The position numbers and the translations under genes were made by a program. DNA of 64,000 bases from Ryuthela nishihirai (taxonomy: Eukaryota > Arthropoda > Arachnida > Araneae > Heptathelidae), in NCBI GenBank assembly GCA_038380435.1, contig JAWZYU010000010.1, positions 41,636,135 to 41,700,134 on the forward strand, written 5' to 3'. Shown piece by piece: positions 56,291-64,000 of this stretch (the stretch's first letter is position 1; each line of letters starts with the position of its first letter). The notes beneath the pieces were generated by a model. The model ran no database searches, was not told where the DNA came from, and worked only from the letters and a program-made list of their open reading frames with translations.

Positions 56291-57877
56291 TGATGTTACC
56301 CCCGAGCTGCAGCTCAGGATCCAGGTGAAGATTACGCTTGTAGCAAAAGTGCACACAAGTGGTCTCCTGTGGGGAGAACCAAAACCTGTTTGTCATTGCC
56401 CAAACTGAAAGATTGTTCAGGGCAATTTGCAGTTGTCTTTCAATGACCCTCATGTTGGAGGAAGAGCAAAAGATGATAAAGTCATAAACATAGAGGGCAT
56501 TGCCTACTGATGGAGGAAGTTGTCTAGTAATAGAATTAATTTTGACAGCGAAAAGTGTAATACTCAGAATACAGCCTTGTGGCACCCCGTTCTTGAGGGT
56601 ACGGTCGCGACAGAGTATTGCCGACATGGGCACGAAAAGAACGTGCCGATAAGAAGTTGGAGATGAAGATCGGAATGTGACCTCTGAAGCTGAAGCTATG
56701 GAGGTCATGAAGAATACCGAATCTCCAACGTGTGCCGTACGCTTTTTCGATGTCGAAGAAAATTGACACCAGGTGCTCTCTACGTAAAAATAAATTTCTG
56801 ATAGCCAATTCGAGGCGTATCAGATGGTCAAGAGTTGACTGTTGCCTGAGAAAGCCACACTGGGTGTTGGAAAGAAGATTGTGGTGTTCTAAATACCATA
56901 TGAGTCTGGCATTTACCATTCTTTCCAACACCTGGCACACGCAGCTCATCAACGTAATGGGACGACAATTCGAAGGAATCTTGGAATCCTTTCCTGGCTC
57001 CGGGAAGGCCAAAACAATGGCCTCCCGCCAGGAGTCCGGAAACTATTTCCTCAAGAAAAATGCAATTGAAAAGATGGAGCAGCCGATCCTTACTCAATGG
57101 TGAGAGATGTTGGAGCATGGCATAATGGACATTGTCTGGCCCGACAGCAGATGCACAAGAGGAGTGCTGAGAAAATGAAGCTCCTCCGCTGTGAATGGCC
57201 TGTTGTAAAGCTCCAGGCCATTTGAGTGGAAGGACAGTGGAGAGCGTTCCGCCCTGCCCTTCTGGGTCAGAAACTCAGGGGAGTAAGAGGAAGAAGAAGA
57301 GATGGAAGAGAATGTGTCCAGGGGAGTAAGAGGAAGAAGAAGAGATGGAAGAGAGAGTGTCGGCAATTGCTTTGGGATCAGCAATTGCTTGTCCATTGTG
57401 CTCCAGGATCGATAACGAATGGAACTCGTGTAGTGGGACGTGCAGTTCCCACCCATCTTCAGGACTTTATTCCACACGACCTTAGAACTGGTCGTGTGGG
57501 TGATAGAAGACGTATATTTGATCCAACATTCCTTCTGGCGTTGGACGAAACAAGCTTTCGTCCTGGCGCATTTGAACGTTTCAAAGTTGGGGGTCGTCAG
57601 ATGTCTCCAAAATATCCCCCAAGCCTTGTTCTGAGCCTTACGAGCTGCAGCGCAATCTGGATTTCACCACGGTTTTGGAAAACGAGGAAACCGTGTCGAA
57701 GTTTCAGCAACTGTTGATACAGCTGCATCTATGATACAGTCCGGTATTTCAGCTACTGCCACATTGATGGGCTCCTGGCTGACAGAGCAGTCGTCGAGCT
57801 CAGAGCAGCTCGAAACCACTCCAGTCAGCCCGATCAAGCCTCCACGAGACGTGTGAAGGGCTACAAGCCCCCCCCCC

Positions 57878-57897
57878 CCCCCACACACACACACACG
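57878..57897. repeat. C-run and CA microsatellite in LINE ORF2
   Basis: A run of C followed by (CA)n interrupts the endonuclease/reverse-transcriptase linker, giving the artificial VCVCGGGGG peptide on the minus strand. Confidence 0.8.
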
Positions 57898-58667
57898 GGA
57901 GATGGTGCACACCACGGGGAGGTGATTGCTTACGTAAGGGTTGTCCTGGACCTCCCATGTAAAGAGTGGAAGGATCGAGGAGGAGCAGATGGTGAGGTCA
58001 ATGGCAGTGAAAGTGCGGGTTACGGAGTGAAAGTAAGTACTGACATCAGTGTTCAACAGGAAGAGAGAAGGATCCAGGAGGCACTGCTCCAGGACCCCTC
58101 CCCTCCCATTGGTGTTAGCACTGCCCCAAAGTGGACTGTGTCTGTTGAAGTCCCCCATGATAAGGAAGGGGAATGGCAGCTATGAGCTGAGATCATCAAG
58201 GTCTTCCTGGAAGATGATGCTCCCAGGTGTTAGATATACAGAGCAGACAGTCAGCGAGAACCCCACAAAGAGGCGGATGGCCACTGCCTCTAAGTTGGTG
58301 GTGAGGGGTACGACCTGGAATGGAGAATGGTTGCTCATGAGGATGACGACACCCCGGCGAGTTGGACCACCTCCATCCCGGTCCCGACAAACTGTTGTAA
58401 AGTGCTGGATCATGGGATCTGTGACTGGCTGCAAGTATGTCTCCTGCAGGCACACACAGATGGGCTGGTGTGCCTGAAGGAGTGCCTTGATGTCGTCAAG
58501 ATTCCTTGTGAATCCACGACAATTCCATTGTAGGAGTGTGGCCATCTCAGGACTTAGAAGAATGGGCGGACAACGAATTCCTATTTAGCTTAACCGCCGC
58601 AGAGGACGGTTTAGTGAGTAGGAGGCGGTCGGTATCCATGTCCTTGGAGTCATCTGAGGGGCATGGA

Positions 58668-59811
58668 TCAGTGACCGCCCTTTGTGGTGCAGTGATTTTC
58701 ATTTTTGGCCCCGGTGGGGGCCCCTTCGACTTGGAAGGTCATGCTGTCCGAGGACGGGGAGGAGGAAGCCTTCCGGTGGAGGTGGAAGGCTGAGTTGCAG
58801 GAATGGAAACCGGGGTTGATGTCGATATTGACAGCAGGTTTCGCCTGCATGAGGAGGTACTTAGCTGCAGGCGAGAAAGACTCGGTGGTACACTGATCAG
58901 TTTGCACTGCCACTGACGTCATTGGAAAGATGGGCTTTCCAATGACTGCACTGGCATAGGATACCTTGCCAGGTGGGGCGGGTGGTGCAGCGAGCTTTCT
59001 AGCCTCAGCGTATGAGATGTTGTTCAATACTTTCAAGCATTGTACCTCCTTTTCCTCCTTCCACTCAGACAGTCACGGGAGTACACCAGATGTTTGCCAC
59101 TGCAGTTCACACAGCATGCCTTTTCTGCTGTGCAGTCAGGATCGAGATGATCCTTACTGCCACAGCGAGCACAGGTGGGTTTGCCCTGGCAAGCTGTGCG
59201 GGCATGACCGTATATCTGACACTGAAAACAGCACAGAGGGTTCGGTATATACGGCCGTACCTCACAATGTAATAACCTGCCTTGATGGAAGATGGCAGGT
59301 GTGGCGTGTTGAATGTCACAATCAGTACCCAGGAGGGTACCAATTTTCCATCATGGTGTGTAGAAACCCAGTGGACTGCTGTTACTCCTTGAGGTGTGAG
59401 CTCTGAGAGGATTTCCTCCTCGGTGACTTTGAGGAGGCCCCACTCAGTGATTACACCTCGAGAGGAATTCAAAGTTTTGTGGGGAGTGACCTCGACAGCC
59501 ACCCCACCAATCTCTTTGACATTCAGGAGTAATTCCGAGTGTTTTGAACAAGCGTTCTCAGCCTTGTAAGTCGCCTAATCGTAAGCGCTTGACAGATTTC
59601 AGCTCTCCCGTAAGACCTTTCCAACCTTTGTTAACGAAAAATGAGGACACGTCCCAAGTACCTGATCACCCGTGGAGTGAATGATCAGGAATCTTGGGAA
59701 CGAAGACACAGACAAAGACGATGGCAGAGATAACGTAGACAAGGAAGATGGGGGCTCATGACAAGCCCTCTTGTTAGTATTGATCGCATTATTTTCATCT
59801 TCAACTCTCAT
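58668..59811 (-). pseudogene. I-like LINE ORF1 (Gag-like) with three zinc knuckles
   Basis: Probable start MRVEDENNAINTNKRACHEP at 59811. The family's N-terminal block follows (SSFPRFLIIHSTGDQV, then KSVKRLRLGD after a shift), then VKEIGGVAVEVTPHKTLNSS and SSIKAGYYIV. After another one-base shift near 59265 the frame reads VRPYIPNPLCCFQCQIYGHA. Knuckles: CFQCQIYGHARTAC, CARCGSKDHLDPDC (both CX2CX4HX4C) and CVNCSGKHLVYSRDC (CX2CX3HX6C). The rest is YAEARKLAAP, KVSYASAVIG and SVAVQTDQ, ending at 58668. Such proteins bind LINE RNA and form the RNP. At least two frameshifts. Confidence 0.88.
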
Positions 59812-60457
59812 AGTTGCTTTTGTGCGGTTCAGTGCCTGCTGTCCCCACCCTCCACGGAGCCCAACAAGAGGGCACACAGTCGGGCGCCAGGGACCCACAC
59901 AGACAGTGAGCCAAGCCCTCACAAATAAATGAAAGGAAAATGAAAAGAGAAAACAGCAGAACAAAAACTTTCTACACAAAAGAAACATAGCATAAAATAT
60001 CAAAACTGTGAATGCCCAAAACTAGCCTCACAAAGAAATTATAATTATGAAGGAAAAATAATTTGTGAGGAAACTCGTAAACCTGTACCCGGACCATGGG
60101 CAAGGTTACTCACCGCTCTGCATATTTGACCCTAGCAGGACCTACCCACCAGCCGATTGCTCCTGGGGGGGACTACCCCAGGAGCTCCCATTTACCAGAA
60201 GCAGAGGCCCCGGAATCTGCTGCCCAGCCCCGCGACGATAGGCTCTCCAATGGCAAGGTGGCCAAAGGGGACCCTGCTAGTCATGAGCTGAGGAGAGAAA
60301 ACAGGGACCCCCAAGAAACTATCAGGATCACATGGGGCTCCACACATGGCAAACATGCGAGCGAGCGTTCAGGACCCTGTGAAGGTAACTGAGCCAGCGG
60401 AACTTTCACAGGGAGGTCCCCTCACCGCGTACAGGAGCTCGCACTGAGGAGTAGGGA

Positions 60458-61375
60458 AGGGGAAGGGTGCAATAAATTTCAATGTCACTGGTTCAGCTCT
60501 GAGGCTTGGAGTGACTGGCAGATGTGCAGGTGGCCGTAATGCGATCTGCACGTGAAAGAGGTGAATAAGGGAGTGTGGATTTTGAAGGAAGCTTCATTTT
60601 ATTAATGAACTAAAAATTTTTCTTTATTAAAATGAGTGTGATAATTGTGTGTAACATATTGTTGCTTTTGTGTGGGATTTATAATAAATGTGGTAAATAA
60701 GGGTATTGATATTGGTTATGTATCGGTAGAGGGTTGAATTAGGAAGTGGGAATGGGGGGATTTAGTACTCTATTTGCTGATTCCTAGTATGAATTTGTGT
60801 TAGTTAAAATTTTGAAAGAGGACTGTCTGTCTTCCCCCAGCTTGATGTTTGATTCTTAGGGGATATCAGTCACTTGGTGATACAATGCTCTGCTAGCCAA
60901 CTCCTTACTCATCTTTGATCACCGTTTCCACCTTCAATCATGTACTATCTCCAGATCCCCATTCAAAAACTTAAACTATCACAAATTCATACTAAGAATT
61001 GATGAGTAGAGGATAATAACCTTCCCAAACACACTTCCTAATGCAACCCCCTACAAATATGATAACCAATACTAATTCCCTCATTAACACATTTATTATA
61101 AATCCCACACAAAAGTAACAATATGTTATTCCCACAATCATCACACTCATTATAATCCCAACACAATGGATAATAATGCAAAATTTTTAGTTCATTCACA
61201 AAATGAACCTTCCCATGAAATTCACAAATCTTGGAGAGTTACCAGAACTCCACACATCCTTATTCACCTCCTTCACATGCAAATCACGTTACGGCCACCT
61301 GCACATCTGCTGGTCATTCTGAACCTCAGAGCTGAGCCAATGACATTGAAATTTATTGCACTCCACCCCTCTCTG
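60458..61375. repeat. Large foldback: ~360-410-bp inverted arms around a ~140-bp loop
   Basis: The left arm (~60458-60820) matches the reverse complement of ~60962-61375: CAATAAATTTCAATG..., GATGTGCAGGTGGCCGTAA, AGGTGAATAAGG, TTGTGTGGGATTTATAATAA and AGTATGAATTTGTG. Identity is high but with indels. The outer part of the left arm adjoins the 5' region of the I-like LINE. Unknown whether it is its own element or two head-to-head 5' ends. Confidence 0.8.
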
Positions 61376-61480
61376 GCTCTTAACAAACAACTGCTCCTAG
61401 CACAATGCTTAAAGCTGCTTATTTGCCACCTGACAAAGTGCTCAGAGTAAGAGTGCAACACACGAGTTGTGGTTTTTTTT

Positions 61481-61864
61481 TGGTTGTTGGTTGTTTTACC
61501 TCTGAGTGGCACTTTTTTGCACATGATGGGCTAAATGGTCAAGCCACAAGGACCCTGAAGGCTCAGAAAAGGTTGGGAAAGAGGACCCCACTGGAACAGC
61601 TGTTGGGAGACAGATGGTAGCCTCCCATCAAGACCATCCACCATGTTCCTTAACGTGCACAGGGTATGGCTCTCCTGTACATGGACCCATGGCTTAATGT
61701 CCCATCTGATGGAGGGCAGTCTTTCGAAGTGCAGCGGTATAGTGATATCCCCTACTGAACGTGGGCAGGGTGGGAAGTTTTGCAGAGATAAATCTCAACG
61801 CTGACCCAGCTGCAGCTCAAACCTGGGAACTGCAGATTATGAGCCTGGCATGTTACCTACTGAG
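61481..61864 (-). mobile_element. SINE-A copy, full length, diverged
   Basis: From TGGTTGTTGGTTGTTTTACC through the central domain (CTTAACGTGCACAGGGTATG) to the head (CAGCTCAAACCTGGGAACTG ... GTTACCTACTGAGG). The B box is mutated (GGTTTGAGC on the minus strand). Confidence 0.88.
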
Positions 61865-61892
61865 GATTCAACGTTTTTAAGCACTCTATACT

Positions 61893-63778
61893 ACCATAAG
61901 CAGGGGCATAGCCATGGGGGGGATGGGGGGGTACTCCCTCACAAAGTAACTCAGAGTTGGCAAAATTCGAAGTGAATTCATAAAATCTAGGTGAGTTGTG
62001 AAAATTTGTAATTTTTTTTTTTGGAAAATTAAGGGGAGTTGTCAAAATCGAGGCAACTTGGCAAATCTAAGGCAGTTTGGAAAATGGAGACAGCAAAATT
62101 TAGAGCAGTTGGTAAAATTCGAAGCCACTAAGTGAAATACAGGTGAATTGGCAAAATCGGGACAACTTGGCTAAATTTGGAGTGACTTGGTAAAATCTTG
62201 GAGTTGGCAAAATCGGGATTGCTTGTCAAAATCTTGGGGAATTGCCAAAATTCGGAGTGACTTGGTAAAATCTTGGGGAGTTGGCAAAATTTGGAGTGAC
62301 TTGACAAAATCTTGGGGAGTTGACAAAATTTGGAGTGACTTGGCAAAATTCAAGTGCGATGTAAAAATTAGGATTTTTTTTCTTTAAAATTATGGCGAGT
62401 TGGCAAAATCTAGGGACAACTGGCAAAATTCGGAATGACTTGGCAAAATTGTGGGGAGTTGGCAAAATTCAGGTGCGATGTAAAAATTAGGATTTTTTTT
62501 CTTTAAAATTATGGCGAGTTGGCAAAATCTAATGGCAGTTGGCAAAATTGTGGAGAGTTGACAAAATTCAGGTGAGATGTAAAAATTGCAATCTTTTTTC
62601 TGTAAAATTATGGTGTGTTGGCAAAATCGAGGCAACTTCACAATATCTAGGAGAGATGACAAATCTTGGGGGAGTTAGCAAAATTCAGAGTGGCTTTGCA
62701 AAAATTAGGTATGATGTAAAATTGGAATTTTTTTTCTGTAAAATTGTGGCGAGATGGCAAAATCGAGGAAACTTGACAAAATCTAGGGGAGTTGGCAAAA
62801 TTCGAATACACTTGGTAAAATAGGGGCAATTTGTGAAAATTAGGATTGTTTTTGTGAAATTAAAGAGAGTTGACAAAATTGACAAAGAGAAAATCTAGGG
62901 AAGTTGGCAAAACTGCAAACCACTTGGTTAGGTACAGGTAAGTTGAAAAATTAGGATTGATTTTGTGAAATTAAGGAGAGTTGGAAAAACCAAGAACTCT
63001 TGGCAAAATCTATGGGAGTTGGCAAAATTGTGCCTTTCTTGTGCAATTAAGGAGAGTTGATAAAATTTGATGTGACTTGGCAAATTCAGGGAAGATGTAA
63101 AAATTGCGATTTTTTTCTGTAAAATTACGGCCAGTTGGCAAAATCTAGAGTAGTTCGCAAAATTTTAATCCACTTGGTAAATATAGGCGATTTGTGAAAA
63201 TTGGGATTTGTTTTGTGAAATTAAGGAGTGTTGGACAAAATGAGGAATGTAGGGCAGTTGACAAAATTCGAATCCACTTGGAAAATACGGGCGAATTGTG
63301 ATAATTGGGATTGGGCAATTCGGGATAGTTGACTAAAATGGAGAAAACATGGCAAAATCTTAGTGAGTTTGAAAAGTTTGAAGTGATTTGGCAAATTTAG
63401 GAGAAATGTAAAGATTGCGATTAGTTTCGTGAAATTAAGGAGAATTGGCCAAATCAAGGGAAAATTCACACTGACTTGCTATAATTCAGACAAGATGTAA
63501 ATATTGGGATTATTACAGTAAAATTATGGATAGTTGGAAAAATTGGAATTTAAATGGCAAATTATGGTTAGTTGGCAAAACTAGAAGTCAAATGGGAAAA
63601 TATAGGAGAGTTGTGAGTGAAAATTGCCTCAAACCGCCCACCCCCCCCCCCCCCCCCCCAGAGCAAAAATCTAAGGTAAGTTTGCTCAGTTGGCAAAATT
63701 TGAATTTCGAGTTGGAAAATTTTAGATTTCTCTCCCCCCCCCCCAACTATAATCCTTTGCTATGCCCCTGACCATAAG
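61893..63778. mobile_element. Non-autonomous hAT element with perfect 8-bp target duplication
   Basis: Target duplication ACCATAAG at 61893-61900 and 63771-63778. The termini CAGGGGCATAGC (61901-61912) and GCTATGCCCCTG (63759-63770) are perfect 12-bp inverted repeats of hAT type. The 1,870-bp interior has no transposase; it is almost wholly a degenerate minisatellite flanked by G-run/C-run blocks. The paralogous repeat R copy at 53.5-54.1 kb has one unduplicated ACTATAAG at this point, an empty site. Confidence 0.95.
61965..63600. repeat. ~20-bp minisatellite with ~100-120-bp higher-order units
   Basis: The basic unit is close to GGGGAGTTGGCAAAATCT or GAGTGACTTGGCAAAATT, 18-24 bases, repeated through the element. 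A longer block (GTGCGATGTAAAAATTAGGA, T-run, CTTTAAAATTATGGCGAGTT) recurs at 62354, 62473 and 62572 and in weaker form later, giving periods of 119 and 99 that differ by one basic unit. Asn/Pro/Ser-rich frames across it are translations of the repeat, not genes. Confidence 0.9.
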
Positions 63779-64000
63779 TATCATTAGCTATTATTGATAC
63801 CACTACAGTCACAAAACTTCAATCAGGAGAAGAAAATTTCGTTGTAAACAACCAACTTATTGGCATACTGCATCATCTTCTCCAGTTCAAACCTGCTGTG
63901 ACTCATGAACTTGTGACCTATAAGGTATGTAAAATCTCATTACTTTTGATACTAGGTAGTATAGAATTTTGTTGATGTGTTTTCAAACATTTAGCAGTGT

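Larger units (their letters stand above)
54693..58545 (-). pseudogene. I-like LINE ORF2: endonuclease, reverse transcriptase, RNase H
   Basis: Starts MATLLQWNCRGFTRNLDDIK at 58545. The endonuclease has CLQETYL, GDFNRHSPLWGS and VSNHLPV; the catalytic SDH box is SNH. A linker (57477-57094) has SSSYSPEFLT. The reverse transcriptase has CRPITLMSCVCQVLERMVN, FFDIEKAYGTRWRFGILHDL, GVPQGCILS, and YVYDF where YVDDF is expected. A thumb/connection part (56145-55741) has SWGADRCSLLRLYCALVRSK. RNase H has FTDGSKS, FTAELHAI and YTDLLSLLQAL (TDS changed to TDL). The C-terminal Cys/His-like CEFCNTILTIKHILIECQCF ends at 54693. Total span suits ~1,280 residues; frameshifts and rearrangements make it dead. 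Confidence 0.9.
54416..60450 (-). mobile_element. I/jockey-like LINE, near full length, decayed
   Basis: Minus strand. A GC-rich 5' region (about 60450-59812) leads to ORF1 with CCHC knuckles, then ORF2 (endonuclease, reverse transcriptase, RNase H), then a 3' UTR ending in AACCAACC-type repeats. It is GC-richer than its surroundings. The exact 5' end is unsure because it runs into a large foldback (60458-61375). Related 3' pieces lie at 19.0, 32.2 and 54.2 kb. Confidence 0.85.
61866..63915 (+). repeat. Unclassified repeat R, copy 2, split by the hAT element
   Basis: Left part 61870-61900 (TTTTTAAGCACTCTATACTA), right part 63771-63915 (AAGTATCATTAGCTATTATT ... TTCAAACCTGCTGTGACTCA). It is inverted relative to copy 1 at 53534-54075. 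Confidence 0.8.

Noticed and set aside
60096..60392. 98-residue plus-strand protein
   Set aside because: Lies antisense in the GC-rich 5' region of the minus-strand LINE; low-complexity charged/Pro content and no domain.
62128..62662. Asn/Phe/Ser/Pro-rich overlapping proteins
   Set aside because: They are read-throughs of the ~20-bp minisatellite in several frames (KFCQLPKIL-type repeats), with no start context or domain.
61965..63600. CRISPR-like array
   Set aside because: Unit length varies, there are no unique spacers, and it sits inside a eukaryotic hAT element. It is a degenerate minisatellite.
51418..64000. Upstream PPP6C exons
   Set aside because: I looked for minus-strand codons of the GDxHG, GDxVDRG and GNHE motifs and saw none; the region is filled by mobile elements.

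Overview
This window is nuclear DNA from an animal with a large, AT-rich, repeat-choked genome. Single conserved host exons are separated by introns longer than 12 kb. Nearly everything else is transposon debris of arthropod/invertebrate type: Tc1/mariner, hAT, piggyBac-like and Tigger/pogo DNA transposons, an RTE-like LINE, an I/jockey-like LINE with a CCHC-knuckle ORF1 and an RNase H domain, and three tRNA-derived SINE families. The element mix suggests an arthropod, perhaps a chelicerate; the species cannot be fixed from sequence alone.

Host genes. Three minus-strand exons (51417-51323, 38460-38403, 26158-25968) splice in phase and encode the C-terminal ~113 residues of the catalytic subunit of Ser/Thr protein phosphatase 6 (PPP6C), ending in TPYFL. 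The two complete introns are 12.86 kb and 12.24 kb. Upstream exons are not in the window, so 51.4-64.0 kb is probably a further intron or 5' flank. Two unidentified plus-strand exon candidates, 3315-3431 (terminal, with a stop and AATAAA) and 24149-24276 (internal), probably belong to one or two other genes.

Regions. 0.5-13 kb: RTE-like LINE fragments, two Tc1 pseudogenes, foldback MITEs, a Tigger fragment. 13-20 kb: Tc1 and mariner remnants, a possible Harbinger remnant. 20-25.7 kb: mostly featureless AT-rich DNA with one palindromic SINE. 26.2-38.4 kb (PPP6C intron): a 1,000-bp palindromic tRNA-SINE composite, SINEs, LINE fragments, a MITE and a 3.5-kb degenerate hAT transposon split by a SINE. 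38.5-51.3 kb (PPP6C intron): a piggyBac remnant, SINEs, a mariner-like element with ~125-bp inverted termini and a ~139-bp-arm hairpin. 51.5-64 kb: a Tc1 element, a near full-length decayed I-like LINE (GC-richer than its surroundings), a large foldback and a non-autonomous hAT element packed with a ~20-bp minisatellite.

How the elements interact. SINE-L ends in the same 11 bases as the RTE-like LINE, and SINE-A ends in AACAACCC repeats like the AACAACC repeats of the I-like LINE, suggesting two SINE/LINE partnerships. Many insertions keep 11-15-bp target-site duplications, down to inserts of 32 and 57 bp. Two patterns look least explained: palindromic inserts bounded by 12-bp target duplications (two related SINE-V inserts and one of unrelated sequence), and at least a dozen short 'snap-back' inverted duplications with 1-9-nt loops, some disrupting transposon reading frames. 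No virus, CRISPR array, operon or bacterial feature was seen.
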